This document shows positions 29,193 through 39,455 of a stretch of 64,000 nt of DNA, piece after piece. The DNA is taken from the NCBI RefSeq assembly GCF_019669905.1, contig NZ_AP019777.1:4278001-4342000 (forward strand), written 5' to 3'. The DNA comes from Methylomonas koyamae. GTDB lineage: Bacteria; Pseudomonadota; Gammaproteobacteria; Methylococcales; Methylomonadaceae. Both the position numbers and the translations under genes were made by a program. How positions within the stretch are numbered: the first letter of the stretch is position 1; the number at the start of each line of letters is the position of its first letter. The notes under the pieces are model-generated. The model searched no databases. It had not been told where the DNA came from and was given only the letters and a program-made list of their open reading frames with translations.

Positions 29193-29210
29193 GCCGCGGT
29201 CTGCCGCGGC
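29193..29210. terminator. Hairpin after the diguanylate cyclase gene
   Basis: Seven-base stem GCCGCGG/CCGCGGC with a four-base loop, starting at the stop of the GGDEF gene and facing the convergent acylphosphatase gene. No T-tract. Confidence 0.4.
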
Positions 29211-29237
29211 CGGGTGCGTTAGCGACCGCGCGCAGCC

Positions 29238-29510
29238 TCAACGAATTTCGAAACCGGCAAAATGCTCATCGGTATGGTGCGCGGTAACCGCTACGTCGCT
29301 GACTTTGGCCAGCACCGGCCCCTTGTGGCACCAGGCTACCAGTTTTTGCAAATCTTCCGGGTGGCCGCCGGCGACGATTTCGACCGTGCCGTCAGGCAAA
29401 TTGCGGACGAAGCCGGACAGATTCAGTTTGACGGCCTGTTTTTGGGTGTAGGCGCGAAAATACACGCCCTGCACCCGGCCCTTGACGATGATGTGCAGGC
29501 ATTCCTTCAT
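29238..29510 (-). CDS. acyP: Acylphosphatase
   Basis: 90 residues. Hydrolyses acyl phosphates. The start ATG was chosen because TGGAG lies just upstream and the resulting protein begins MKECLHIIVKGRVQGVYFR, with the catalytic Arg in GRVQGVYFR and the catalytic Asn in SGFVRNLPDGTVEI. An in-frame TTG 18 bases earlier would add six residues. The ATG overlaps the stop of rlmKL by three bases or so (TGA within ATGA), so translation is coupled. Confidence 0.94.
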   Translation of the reverse strand: MKECLHIIVKGRVQGVYFRAYTQKQAVKLNLSGFVRNLPDGTVEIVAGGHPEDLQKLVAWCHKGPVLAKVSDVAVTAHHTDEHFAGFEIR

Positions 29511-31702
29511 CGCGTGATTCTCCAGCAATAATGAATTTTCTGGTCGCGGGCGAAGTCCTCGGGGATGGTCGCCGCGCTAATGTCTTCGAAATTCAAGCCG
29601 ACCAAGGCTTCGCGGTCCAATTTGAAGCGGCGGAAGTTGGTCGAGAAATACAGCACGCCGCCCGGCGCCAGTAACGCGGCGGCATTTTTCAACAAAACCA
29701 CGTGATCGCTTTGAATGTCGAAGGCCTCGTCCATTTTCTTGGAATTGGAAAACGTCGGCGGATCCAGAAAGATCAGGTCGAATTGCGGCTTGTTTTTCAA
29801 CGCCGCCTGCTCGGCCAGCCATTTCGGGCAGTCGGCGCGCACCAGTTTGTGATCGCCGCGGATGCCGTTGAGTTCGAAATTGCGCTTGGCCCAGTCCAGA
29901 TAGGTGTTGGACATATCGACGGTAACCGACGAGGCCGCGCCGCCGACCGCCGCGTGCACCGTCACGCTACCGGTGTAGGCAAACAGATTCAGAAAGCGCT
30001 TGCCCCTGGCTTCTTGCTGAATGCGTAAGCGCATCGGCCGATGATCCAGAAACAGGCCGGTATCCAGATAGTCCTCGAAATTGACCCAGAACTTGCAGTC
30101 GCCTTCCTCGATCACGTGGAAGCGGCCGGAGTCGCCTTGCTTTTCGTATTGGTCGGCCGCTTTTTGCTTGCGGCGGATTTTCAGAAACACTTGGTTGGCC
30201 GGAGTTTCCAACACTTTTGGTATCTCCGCCATCGCTCCGGCCAGGCGTTGATTGGCCTTGGCCGGGTCTATGGTTTTCGGCGATTCGTATTCCTGGACGT
30301 TGACCCAGGTTTTCTCGCCTTGGTAAACATCGACCGCGACCGCGTATTCCGGCAGGTCGGCGTCGTACAGCCGGTAACAATGCACGTCATTTTGTTTGGC
30401 CCATTTGGCCAGTTTCTTCAGATTCTTGCGCAAGCGGTTGCCGAACATCTCGGCTTGCGGGTCGACTTGTTCGGCTTGGGCGCGGCGCCAGATCGATTCG
30501 GCACGCTCCTGTTGCGACTTGGCCTTGGGCTCGAAGAAGGCCTTTTCCTCGATGTTAAAACGCAGCAATTTGCATTCCAACGCGCCGTTGAACAAGGTGA
30601 TCGGCTTCTGCGAACGGATGCCCAATCTAAAACCCAGCTCGGGGTCGCTGATGATCATCGCCGCCTGCCAACCGGCGAAGCGCTGTTTCAACACCTCGCC
30701 GAAGCGCCGGTACAGCGCGGCGGTTTCTTGCTCGTCGCCCAGGCGTTCGCCGTAGGGTGGGTTACAGGCAATCAAACCTTTCGGCCAGCTTTCCGCCGCC
30801 GACGCGTCGGCGATGTCGCGTTTTTCGACATGAATCTTGCCGGAAAATCCGGCGTTTTCGACGTGCTGCACGGCGGTGGCGACGGTGCGCCGGTCCTGGT
30901 CGAAACCGACGATAACCGGCATTTTGTTTAGCCCGGCTTCCCGGCGTTGGTGGGCCTCGTCGAGCAAACTTTGCCACAAACCGGCATCGTGTTTTTTCCA
31001 GCCCAGAAAGCCGAAATAATCGCGCTGCAAGCCCGGTGCGATGTCGGCGGCGATCAACGCGCCTTCCAACAGCATCGTCCCCGAACCGCACATCGGATCG
31101 AGCAAACTGCCGCCTTGCTCGGCGATCTTGGGCCAGCCGGCGCGCAACAATATCGCCGCCGCCAGGTTTTCCTTGATCGGCGCGGCGATGCTGACGTCGC
31201 GGAAGCCGCGTTTGTGCAAACTCTCGCCGGACAAATCGAGACTGAGTTGCGCCAGGTCGTTATGCAGATAAACGTTGACGCGGATGCTGGGCCGTTCGGT
31301 GTCGACGCTGGGGCGCTTGTTGAACTTGGCGCGCATCTGATCGACGATGGCGTCCTTGACCTTTTGCGCGCCGAAATGGGTGTTGTTGACGGCCGGACTG
31401 TTCTTGCTGCTGAACGACACCGCCAGACTGGCGTCGGGCTGGATGTGCTCGAACCAGTTGATGCGTTTGACGCCGTCGTATAAATCCTGCTGGGATTTGA
31501 CCTCGAAACTGCTCAAGGGTAGAAACACCCGGTTGGCGACCCTGGACCACAAACACACCCGGTAGGCCAGCGCCAGATCGCCGTCGAAGGCCACGCCAGC
31601 CAGTTTTTCCTTGACGTTTTGGCCGCCGAGGCCGCGGATTTCGTTGGCGAGGATGCCTTCCAGCGCCTTGGGCGCGGTGGCGTAAAGAGGGTATTGCGTC
31701 AT
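29507..31702 (-). CDS. rlmL: Bifunctional 23S rRNA methyltransferase RlmKL
   Basis: Methylates G2445 (N2) and G2069 (N7) of 23S rRNA. 731 residues from MTQYPLYATAPKALEG; a GTG/TTG-type start six codons upstream is in frame but less likely. THUMP domain about 45-155, then the RlmL methyltransferase with LLDPMCGSGTMLLEGAL and ACNPPYGERLG, and the C-terminal RlmK methyltransferase with FLNLFAYTGSVTVHAA and IFLDPPTFSNSKKM. Length is that of the fused gammaproteobacterial type (E. coli 702). Confidence 0.95.
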   Translation of the reverse strand: MTQYPLYATAPKALEGILANEIRGLGGQNVKEKLAGVAFDGDLALAYRVCLWSRVANRVFLPLSSFEVKSQQDLYDGVKRINWFEHIQPDASLAVSFSSKNSPAVNNTHFGAQKVKDAIVDQMRAKFNKRPSVDTERPSIRVNVYLHNDLAQLSLDLSGESLHKRGFRDVSIAAPIKENLAAAILLRAGWPKIAEQGGSLLDPMCGSGTMLLEGALIAADIAPGLQRDYFGFLGWKKHDAGLWQSLLDEAHQRREAGLNKMPVIVGFDQDRRTVATAVQHVENAGFSGKIHVEKRDIADASAAESWPKGLIACNPPYGERLGDEQETAALYRRFGEVLKQRFAGWQAAMIISDPELGFRLGIRSQKPITLFNGALECKLLRFNIEEKAFFEPKAKSQQERAESIWRRAQAEQVDPQAEMFGNRLRKNLKKLAKWAKQNDVHCYRLYDADLPEYAVAVDVYQGEKTWVNVQEYESPKTIDPAKANQRLAGAMAEIPKVLETPANQVFLKIRRKQKAADQYEKQGDSGRFHVIEEGDCKFWVNFEDYLDTGLFLDHRPMRLRIQQEARGKRFLNLFAYTGSVTVHAAVGGAASSVTVDMSNTYLDWAKRNFELNGIRGDHKLVRADCPKWLAEQAALKNKPQFDLIFLDPPTFSNSKKMDEAFDIQSDHVVLLKNAAALLAPGGVLYFSTNFRRFKLDREALVGLNFEDISAATIPEDFARDQKIHYCWRITR

Positions 31703-31744
31703 GATGGGCGACCGAAACAAGTTGGCCGGCTAGGATACTAAAAC

Positions 31745-31761
31745 TGCCGCCGCCGCGGCGG
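31745..31761. terminator. G+C-rich hairpin between rlmKL and gltA
   Basis: GCCGCC...GGCGGC stem with TTTTTT on the plus-strand side and TTTT within AGTTTTAGT on the minus-strand side. Downstream of gltA on its strand, it could end gltA transcription before rlmKL. Confidence 0.45.
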
Positions 31762-31818
31762 CATTTTTTAGCCGAACGGCGATCCGCCGCGGGCGAATCG
31801 CCGAGCTGGGTAAAGGGC

Positions 31819-33114
31819 TTATCGGGCGGAGATCGGTTTGACGTCGCGCGTGGTCACGCCGCGGTAAAGCTGGCGCGGCCGGCCGATCTTCAGTTCCGGG
31901 TCGGAGATCATTTCGTCCCATTGCGCGATCCAGCCCACCGAACGGGCCAGCGCGAAAATCGCCGTGAACATTTCGGTCGGAATCCCCAGCGCCCGCAACA
32001 CGATGCCGGAGTAAAAATCCACGTTCGGATACAGTTTCTTCTCGACGAAATACGAGTCTTCCAGCGCGATCCGCTCCAATTCCATCGCCAACTTGAACAA
32101 ACGGTCGTCGTTCAGGTTCAACTCGTCCAGCACTTCGTGGCAGGTTTGCCGCATCAACTTGGCGCGCGGATCGTAGTTTTTGTAGACCCGATGGCCGAAG
32201 CCCATCAGGCGGAACGGATCGTTTTTATCCTTGGCTTTGGCCACATACTCGCCGATGCGCGATACGTCGCCGATTTCTTCCAGCATGTTCAGCACCGCTT
32301 CGTTGGCGCCGCCGTGCGCCGCGCCCCAGAGGCAGGCGATGCCGGCCGCGACACAAGCATAAGGATTGGCGCCGCTGGAACCGGCCAGACGTACCGTCGA
32401 GGTCGAAGCGTTCTGTTCGTGGTCGGCGTGCAGAATCAGAATCCGGTCCAGCGCCCGCATCAGTACCGGGTTGGCCAGATAATCCTCGCCAGGGTCGCCG
32501 TGCATCATGCGCATGAAGTTTTCGGCGTAGCCCAGTTTGCGTTTGGGGTAAATGAACGGCATGCCGATGCTGTACTTGTAACACATCGCTACCATGGTCG
32601 GCATTTTGGCAATCAGCCGAATCGCCGAGATATAGCGGTCTTCCTTGCAGGTGATATCCATCACGTCGTGGTAGAACGCCGACAGCGCCCCGACCACACC
32701 CACCAATACCGCCATCGGGTGGGCGTCGCGGCGAAATCCGCTATAAAATTTGGCCAACTGCTCGTGGACCATCACGTGCTGGCTGATGGTCGTGACGAAA
32801 CCCTTCATTTCCGCACCGTTGGGCAGGTCGCCGTTCAGCAGCAGATAACACACTTCCAGAAAATCGCATTTTTCGGCCAGTTGTTCGATAGGATAGCCGC
32901 GGTAGAGCAGCACGCCGGCATCGCCGTCGATGAAGGTGATTTTAGAGGTACAACTGGCGGTGGAAGTAAAGCCGGGGTCGTAAGTAAAGCAGCCGGTTTG
33001 CGCATACAAGGAGCGGATGTCGATGACCGACGGCCCCATGGTGCCAGCAGTAACCGGCAGTTCGACGGCCTGTTCCTGGCCATCGCGTTTTAACGTCACT
33101 TTTTGATCAGTCAT
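31819..33114 (-). CDS. gltA: Citrate synthase (type II)
   Basis: First step of the TCA cycle. 431 residues, as for the hexameric NADH-regulated bacterial type. Catalytic segments: [15 protein letters not shown] (first His), [15 protein letters not shown] (second His) and the later Asp near [21 protein letters not shown]. The N-terminal beta domain has [13 protein letters not shown] and [16 protein letters not shown]. Monocistronic, minus strand, with about 165 bases to the next divergent gene. The family is well recognised and no residue loss is seen. Confidence 0.96.
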   Translation of the reverse strand: MTDQKVTLKRDGQEQAVELPVTAGTMGPSVIDIRSLYAQTGCFTYDPGFTSTASCTSKITFIDGDAGVLLYRGYPIEQLAEKCDFLEVCYLLLNGDLPNGAEMKGFVTTISQHVMVHEQLAKFYSGFRRDAHPMAVLVGVVGALSAFYHDVMDITCKEDRYISAIRLIAKMPTMVAMCYKYSIGMPFIYPKRKLGYAENFMRMMHGDPGEDYLANPVLMRALDRILILHADHEQNASTSTVRLAGSSGANPYACVAAGIACLWGAAHGGANEAVLNMLEEIGDVSRIGEYVAKAKDKNDPFRLMGFGHRVYKNYDPRAKLMRQTCHEVLDELNLNDDRLFKLAMELERIALEDSYFVEKKLYPNVDFYSGIVLRALGIPTEMFTAIFALARSVGWIAQWDEMISDPELKIGRPRQLYRGVTTRDVKPISAR

Positions 33115-33278
33115 GTCAAAGTTCTCCGGTGATAACTAGCGTTTGAGACGGGGATATGAGGCCTATTCTATTGCAAACAGCGAATAAACACAGCCTAAGA
33201 TCGGGATTGTTTACAAATCGATTTCGATATTAGGAGTTACCGATTTACTAAAGCCGGACCGATTCCGGGGAGGACACC

Positions 33279-36200
33279 ATGGCGCGTTGGATAATGATGG
33301 TTATGCTTTTGGCTTGGCACGGCTGGCAACCAGCCTCGGCCTGGGAACTCGAGGACGCGCCGGAAGCGCTAAAACCCTGGCTGGGCTGGGTGCTGCACGA
33401 CCAGCCGCAACACGGCTGCCCGTTTTATTTCAACGACTTTCAGAACAAGCAGTGCGCCTGGCCCGGTGCATTAGTGCTGAATTTGCAAGACAACCGCGGC
33501 AATTTCGAGAGCGAATGGACGCTGTACCGCAAAGGTTGGATCGAGCTGCCAGGCGACGAACGTCAGTGGCCGCAAGCCGTGACGGTGGACAAACAAGCCT
33601 ATCCGGTTGCGTTGAAAAACGGCAAACCGGCGCTGGAACTAGCGGCGGGGCATTACCGGATCGGCGGCCAATTTTCCTGGGAGCGGTTGCCGGAGCAACT
33701 GGCGCTGCCGCAGGCCTCGGGCTTGGTTCGGCTGACGATCGACGGCCGGCCGGTGACTTATCCGCGCATCGAACAAAACGCGGTCTGGCTGGCCGACCGG
33801 ACTGCGGCCAACGCCGGCGACCGCGAGAACCGGCTCGAATTGCAAGTGTTTCGCCAAATCATCGACGAATCGCCGCTACAGGTCGTCACCCGTCTGGAGC
33901 TTGAGGTCTCCGGTACGGCGCGCGAAGCCGAGTTGACCCACGCCCTATTGCCGGGCTTTATCCCGGTGAATCTGGATAGCCCGCTGCCGGCCCGATTGGA
34001 CGGCGCCGGCCGCTTATTGGTCCAGGTCCGCCCCGGCCATTGGCTGATCGAGGTCCATGGCCGCCATCCGCAGTATTTGACGCAACTGGACCTGGCAATA
34101 AAAGACGCCGACTGGCCGCAGGAAGAACTGTGGACATTTCAAGCCGTGCCCAACCTGCGTCTGGTGGAAATCGGCAAGCCGGCGGCGATCGACGGCAGCC
34201 AAACCAATCTGCCCGACGAATGGCGGCAGTTGCCGGCTTACCGTTTGCAACAAGGCGACAGCATGGTTTTCAACGTGATCCGCCGCGGCGATCCGGAACC
34301 GGAACCGAACCGACTGGCGCTGACCCGCACCTTGTGGCTGGACTTCGCCGGTACCGGCTATACGGTCAACGACCGGATCAGCGGTAGCATGCGCCGCGAC
34401 TGGCGGCTGAATGCGGCGCCGGAATTGCAACTCGGCCAAGTTCAACTGAACGGCCAAAGCCAACTCATCACCCAAGCGGCCGACCGCAGCCAGGGCGTCG
34501 AAATCCGCAGCGGCAATCTGCAACTGAACGCCGACAGCCGGATCGAGAGCGGTATTTCCGCATTGTCCGCCAGCGGTTGGCAGCAGCGTTTCCAACAGGT
34601 GCGGGCCGAACTGAAAACGCCGCCCGGCTGGCGCCTGCTGGCGCTGGCCGGAGTAGACAACGCAGCGGACACCTGGTTGAACCGCTGGACCTTGCTGGAT
34701 TTGTTTCTGGTGCTGATCGGCGGCTTAGCGGCCGGACGGCTGTGGTCGCCGCAATGGGGCGGCATCGCCCTGCTTGGTTTGAGCCTGATCTGGCACGAAC
34801 ACGATGCGCCGCGCCTGATTTGGTTGCTGACCCTGGCAACGCTGGCCTTGCTGCGGGTATTGCCGGAAGGCAGAGCCCGGCACTGGCTGGCCGCTGGCCG
34901 CAACCTGTGCTGGCTGGCGCTCGTGGCACTGGCGATTCCGTTCGTGATCGAACAAATCCGCATCGGCATTTATCCGCAACTGGAGCTGCCGGAGCAAATC
35001 GAGCCGAGCACCGCCTATAGCAGCGCTCCCGCCGCACCGGAAGCGTTAATGAGCGATGCCGCGGATGCCGAACTCAGTGCCGCTGCCGTGCTGCCCGAGG
35101 CAAGAGCATTCAAACGCAGTTATGCAGCAAAATCCGAATCCGGCGCCGGCAGTGCCGCTAATCTGGAACGGGCCGATCCCGACGCCAATCTGCAAACCGG
35201 CCCCGGCCTGCCGCGCTGGCAATGGCGTAGCGTGCACCTGGCCTGGAACGGCGGCGTGGACAGCCAGCAACAAGTCCGGCTCTGGTACCTGCCGCCCTGG
35301 GCGATGATGTTGCTGCATTTCCTGCAGGCGGCGATCACAATCGCCTTGGTATTGCGGCTCACCGGAATATCCGCAGCCGGCTGGCGCCGGGTTGCGCCGC
35401 ATGCCGCCTGCCTGCTGCTGGCCCCGTTGCTGGTTACGCCGGGGCGGCCGGCCTATGCCGACCTGCCCGATCCGCAACTGCTAGCCGAACTGAAGGCCCG
35501 CCTGCTGCAAGCGCCGACTTGCCTGCCGGACTGCGCGCAGATCGTCGAAATGCAGGTAATCGCAAAACCGGAGCTGCTGCGCCTGGAATTGCAAGTCCAT
35601 GCCCAACAGGCCGTGGCGCTGCCGGTGCCGGCGCAGGGCGAGCAATGGCTGCCGGAGACGGTGGAAATCGACGGTGCGCCGGGGCAGGCCCTGTTCCGCA
35701 GCGAGGCCGGCGAAGTCTGGCTGGCGCTGCCGCGCGGTGTGCACAGCGTAGCGCTGCAAGGCCGCTACCGGGAACCGATCAAATTCACGCTGCCGCTGCC
35801 GCTAATCCCGCAACGCGCCAGCTTCGCCGCCGACGGCTGGCGTATCGACGGCGGCTACGAAGACGGCAAAGTCGGCCCGCAACTGGAATTCAGCCGGCTG
35901 CAAACCGAAACGCCGGCCGGCAAAGCCCTGCCGCAAACGGCATTGCCGGCTTTCGTCCGAGTCAGCCGCACCCTGCATCTGGGCCTGGATTGGCGCATCA
36001 CCACCCAAGTCGAATCGTTGGCCGAGTCCGGCAATCCGATCATGTTCGAGTTGCCGCTGTTACAAGGCGAAGCGGTAACCACGCCGCAAGTGCGGGTCAA
36101 GGACGGCAAAGTATTGGTCAACATCGCCGCCAGCGAGGGCAGTGCGCAATGGGAATCGGTGCTGGCAAAATCCGGACAAATCGATCTGCTGGCCGATGCC

Positions 36201-37283
36201 GGCGGCCAATGGTACGAAGTATGGCGGGCCGAGGTCAGTCCGATCTGGCGCCTGCATAGCCAGGGCCTGGACCCGATTTACCGGGAAAACACGCAGGGCC
36301 CGTGGCTACCGGAATGGCGGCCGTGGCCCGGCGAACGCTTGTCGTTGACGTTGGAACGGCCGGCCGCAGTTGCCGGCGCCACGCTGACGATAGACGCCAG
36401 CGAGTTGCTGGTCCAACCCGGCGCGCGCAACCAGACCGCCGAACTGAAACTGGACATCCGCAGCTCGAAAGGCGGCCGGCATAAGGTCACGCTGCCGGAT
36501 GGCGCCCAATTGCAGGAAGTGGCGATAGACGGCATCAGCCAACCGATACGCCAGCAAGGCAGCGGCGTCAGCCTGCCGCTGCGGCCCGGCAACCAGCAAG
36601 CGGTTTTAAAATGGCACATGCCGCAGCCGCTCGGCTTCGTCACGGCAACGCCCAGCGCCAATCTTGGCAGCGCCAGCGTCAACAGCCGGATTAGATTAAT
36701 CATGCCGCAAAACCGCTGGCTGTTGTGGACCGCCGGTCCCGACTTCGGCCCGGCAGCGTTGATCTGGGGTTTATTGTTGGTGCTGGCGCTAATCGCCTTC
36801 GGCCTGGGCAAAACCGGAACCACGCCGCTGAAGCACTGGGAATGGTTTTTACTGCTGTCCGGCTTGAGCCAATTGCACGTCGCCGCCGGTATTTTCGTGG
36901 CCGGCTGGCTGTTTGCGCTGCACTGGCGAGCTAAGCAGCCGGCCGCCGGGGTACGCCGTTTCAATTTGCTGCAAATCGGCTTGGCGGCGTCTACGCTATT
37001 GGCGTTGCTGATTTTGGCGCTGGCGGTGGAGCAAGGCCTGCTCGGCAGTCCGGAGATGCAAATCGCCGGCAACCAATCGACGGCCTACCAGTTGAATTGG
37101 TACCAGGACCGCAACGGCGCGCAATTGCCCAGCGCAACTGTCGCCAGCCTGCCGCTGGCGGCGTACCGGGGCTTGATGCTGGCCTGGGCGGTGTGGCTGG
37201 CAGCCGCCTTGTTGAATTGGCTGCGCTGGGGCTGGGCCTGTTTTGCGGCCGGCGGCATCTGGCGCAAATCCGCCAAAACCTGA
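33279..37283 (+). CDS. Large envelope protein of unknown function (1334 aa)
   Basis: I do not recognise this protein. It has a clear signal peptide (WIMMVMLLAWHGWQPASA), then about 450 residues predicted to be mostly beta-rich and periplasmic. A cluster of three or four membrane helices lies around residues 480-570 (LFLVLIGGLAAGRLW, LIWLLTLATLALLRV, NLCWLALVALAIPFVIEQI), then an Ala/Ser/Glu-rich stretch, another helix near 680, a second beta-rich block of about 440 residues, and four C-terminal helices. The layout repeats: beta domain, helix cluster, beta domain, helix cluster. GGGGAGGACACC before the ATG is a strong ribosome-binding site. It stands alone between gltA and a chemoreceptor gene. 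Confidence 0.8.
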   Translation: MARWIMMVMLLAWHGWQPASAWELEDAPEALKPWLGWVLHDQPQHGCPFYFNDFQNKQCAWPGALVLNLQDNRGNFESEWTLYRKGWIELPGDERQWPQAVTVDKQAYPVALKNGKPALELAAGHYRIGGQFSWERLPEQLALPQASGLVRLTIDGRPVTYPRIEQNAVWLADRTAANAGDRENRLELQVFRQIIDESPLQVVTRLELEVSGTAREAELTHALLPGFIPVNLDSPLPARLDGAGRLLVQVRPGHWLIEVHGRHPQYLTQLDLAIKDADWPQEELWTFQAVPNLRLVEIGKPAAIDGSQTNLPDEWRQLPAYRLQQGDSMVFNVIRRGDPEPEPNRLALTRTLWLDFAGTGYTVNDRISGSMRRDWRLNAAPELQLGQVQLNGQSQLITQAADRSQGVEIRSGNLQLNADSRIESGISALSASGWQQRFQQVRAELKTPPGWRLLALAGVDNAADTWLNRWTLLDLFLVLIGGLAAGRLWSPQWGGIALLGLSLIWHEHDAPRLIWLLTLATLALLRVLPEGRARHWLAAGRNLCWLALVALAIPFVIEQIRIGIYPQLELPEQIEPSTAYSSAPAAPEALMSDAADAELSAAAVLPEARAFKRSYAAKSESGAGSAANLERADPDANLQTGPGLPRWQWRSVHLAWNGGVDSQQQVRLWYLPPWAMMLLHFLQAAITIALVLRLTGISAAGWRRVAPHAACLLLAPLLVTPGRPAYADLPDPQLLAELKARLLQAPTCLPDCAQIVEMQVIAKPELLRLELQVHAQQAVALPVPAQGEQWLPETVEIDGAPGQALFRSEAGEVWLALPRGVHSVALQGRYREPIKFTLPLPLIPQRASFAADGWRIDGGYEDGKVGPQLEFSRLQTETPAGKALPQTALPAFVRVSRTLHLGLDWRITTQVESLAESGNPIMFELPLLQGEAVTTPQVRVKDGKVLVNIAASEGSAQWESVLAKSGQIDLLADAGGQWYEVWRAEVSPIWRLHSQGLDPIYRENTQGPWLPEWRPWPGERLSLTLERPAAVAGATLTIDASELLVQPGARNQTAELKLDIRSSKGGRHKVTLPDGAQLQEVAIDGISQPIRQQGSGVSLPLRPGNQQAVLKWHMPQPLGFVTATPSANLGSASVNSRIRLIMPQNRWLLWTAGPDFGPAALIWGLLLVLALIAFGLGKTGTTPLKHWEWFLLLSGLSQLHVAAGIFVAGWLFALHWRAKQPAAGVRRFNLLQIGLAASTLLALLILALAVEQGLLGSPEMQIAGNQSTAYQLNWYQDRNGAQLPSATVASLPLAAYRGLMLAWAVWLAAALLNWLRWGWACFAAGGIWRKSAKT

Positions 37284-37304
37284 TCGGTCCGACCGCCGGG
37301 AGCG

Positions 37305-38774
37305 TCAAAGCTTGTTATGTTTTTCCTCGACCATGGCGTCGATCATTTGCATAACGTCGGCGCTGGCATTCTCGGCCAACTGCATCTGGTGGATGATTTC
37401 GTTGAGCATGGCTTGGTCTTCCACCCATTTGCCGCGCGAGATTTCGTAAGCGTGCTGGGTCGCGGTGTGGACGTCGGCGTGCGGACGGTTCAGTTTGGCG
37501 TAGGCGTCGGTATTGCGGAATTTTTGGTACCCCAAGCCTTCGTAATACCATTTGCCCAGGCGGCAGTTGTGGTTATCGACCATGATGGCCTGGCGTTGCG
37601 GGCAATCGGTGGGAGTCTCGATCGAGATGTAGCCGTTTTGTTTGTAGACGATATGGTCCAGCTTGGTCAACAAGCCGAAGGACTTATCCTTGGCATAGGC
37701 GATAAAATCCAGCGAGGCTTTGGCCGACTGCGACAGATTGGAAAACTGCTGCCGGAACGAACTGACTTGCGCCATGATTTCCTGGGAAATCGCCGCCGAA
37801 TTCTCGGCTTCCTCGTGCATTTGTTCGACGCGCTTGTTGAAGGCCTTCAACGTCTTCGATACCTCCATCGCCGCGTCCTTGGTGTGCTCGGACAGGTTTT
37901 TCACCTCGTCGGCGACCACGGCGAAACCGCGGCCGTGTTCGCCGGCCCGCGCCGCCTCGATCGAAGCGTTCAGCGCCAACAGATTGGTTTGGTCGGCGAT
38001 ACCGGTAATCATCGATAGCGACTCGGTGATCTTTTTGCTGTCGTTGATCAACGCGCCGATCACGTCGGATACCGAATGTACATTGGAGTTGATGCCGGTC
38101 AACGAGTTGCTGATCGTCTCCACGGTGGCCAGACTGTCGTCGGCATTGCGCCCGGTTTCGGTGGCGATATTCTCCACTTTCTGCATCTGCTCGGTGATGT
38201 TGATCAGATCGTTCTGATTGCCTTTCAAATTGCTCAGCAAGTTGGACGTATTCAGCGCGTGCAGACCGGCCGACAAGCGGTTTTTGATCATTAGCTTGTC
38301 GTTGTCGTCCATCAGTTTGATCGCCGCGTTCATGTTTTTCGCGGACTGTTTCAGCAAGCCCGGCAAACCGTCGACCAAGGCGTAACGCTCGTGGTTGCCC
38401 TCCGAGGCATGGCGAAAGCAGGTGCTGATTTCTTTGAAATAACATTCCATGATGTCCAGCGTCTCGTTCAATTCCCAGGCCACCTTGCCGATTTCGCCCA
38501 TGCCGGGGGTGCCGGTTACCCGGTGGTAGAGTTCGCCCTTAATCGTGTACTTCAGCACGTCCTCGATCCGCTCCAACACTGTCAAGCTTTGTTTGCCGGT
38601 CTGCCACGACACCAGCGCTACCAGCGGCAACGGCAATAACAGCAGCAGCATGATCCAGGAAAAGCCGAAGGCGATAACGGAATAGGCAAAGGCCGCCGCT
38701 ACCGAGACCAGTATCGTCGCCACCGCGTAATTCAGCTTGGTTCTTAAAAACGGGATATTGGCATTGGAATTCAT
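37305..38774 (-). CDS. Methyl-accepting chemotaxis protein with C-terminal CZB domain
   Basis: 489 residues. Two adjacent N-terminal membrane helices (about 14-56) with little periplasmic loop, a HAMP-like region, then the MCP signalling coiled coil with the hairpin tip [20 protein letters not shown]. The C-terminus is a chemoreceptor zinc-binding (CZB) domain: [10 protein letters not shown], the Cys-containing [13 protein letters not shown] and later [15 protein letters not shown] domains bind zinc and can sense hypochlorite or zinc. Its start is four bases after the stop of an Aer-like PAS protein, so the two form a split energy-taxis receptor. No che genes in the window. Confidence 0.92.
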   Translation of the reverse strand: MNSNANIPFLRTKLNYAVATILVSVAAAFAYSVIAFGFSWIMLLLLLPLPLVALVSWQTGKQSLTVLERIEDVLKYTIKGELYHRVTGTPGMGEIGKVAWELNETLDIMECYFKEISTCFRHASEGNHERYALVDGLPGLLKQSAKNMNAAIKLMDDNDKLMIKNRLSAGLHALNTSNLLSNLKGNQNDLINITEQMQKVENIATETGRNADDSLATVETISNSLTGINSNVHSVSDVIGALINDSKKITESLSMITGIADQTNLLALNASIEAARAGEHGRGFAVVADEVKNLSEHTKDAAMEVSKTLKAFNKRVEQMHEEAENSAAISQEIMAQVSSFRQQFSNLSQSAKASLDFIAYAKDKSFGLLTKLDHIVYKQNGYISIETPTDCPQRQAIMVDNHNCRLGKWYYEGLGYQKFRNTDAYAKLNRPHADVHTATQHAYEISRGKWVEDQAMLNEIIHQMQLAENASADVMQMIDAMVEEKHNKL

Positions 38775-38777
38775 CGC

Positions 38778-39317
38778 TTAAACTCCGTTGGGTTTATAAA
38801 GGCTCAACACCAGGCTGTTGTAGTTCTTGGCGCCGGCCTGCCTGACTTGGTCCAACAGATACTCCAGGGATTTATCCGGCGCCTCTTTGGTGGAACTGCG
38901 CTTCTCGATGGCCAGCATTTCCCGGTAAATCGGGATCAGCACTTCCAGGGCCGAACGGGGCGGATTGCGCCGTACCGAGTAATAGCCCTGCAGCTTACCC
39001 TTACTGTCGTAATCGGGAGTGATGTTGGCAAACACCCAGTAATAACCGCCGTCGGCACACAGGTTTTTGGCAAAACCGAAAAATTCGTCCCCGGCCTTCA
39101 ACGTATCCCACATAAAACGAAACACGCCGCGCGGCATGTCCGGATGGCGAATGATGTTGTGCTGCACGCCAAGCAGTTCGTGCTCCGGGTAACCGGCTAT
39201 CTCCATGAAAATCCGGTTGGCGTAAGTAATGCGGCCGGAGGTATCGGTTTTGGAAACGATGAAATCCTCGTCATCCAGTTTTTTTTCGTTATTGTTGGGA
39301 GTAATACCGGGTTTCAT
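38778..39317 (-). CDS. Aer-like PAS domain protein
   Basis: 179 residues, soluble. A single PAS domain (about 20-125) of the Aer type, recognised from DTSGRITYANRIFMEIAGY, HNIIRHPDMPRGVFRFMW and NGGYYWVFANITP-like strands (here DGGYYWVFANITP), then VRRNPPRSALE. Aer PAS domains bind FAD and report redox state. There is no membrane helix or MCP domain; those are in the next gene. C-terminal ~45 residues are helical and end with the stop four bases before the chemoreceptor. Confidence 0.88.
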   Translation of the reverse strand: MKPGITPNNNEKKLDDEDFIVSKTDTSGRITYANRIFMEIAGYPEHELLGVQHNIIRHPDMPRGVFRFMWDTLKAGDEFFGFAKNLCADGGYYWVFANITPDYDSKGKLQGYYSVRRNPPRSALEVLIPIYREMLAIEKRSSTKEAPDKSLEYLLDQVRQAGAKNYNSLVLSLYKPNGV

Positions 39318-39455
39318 TGGGTCACCATTCGGGAAATAACATTATAAAATCTAGCCGAATTTCGGTTTTTTGGCGCATCTTCCACGTCGCTTTTGCGGCG
39401 GATTCCTTGAAATATCGGTGTGCCGTGCCGGCGCGGCGCGCAGTTTGAACCGGCG

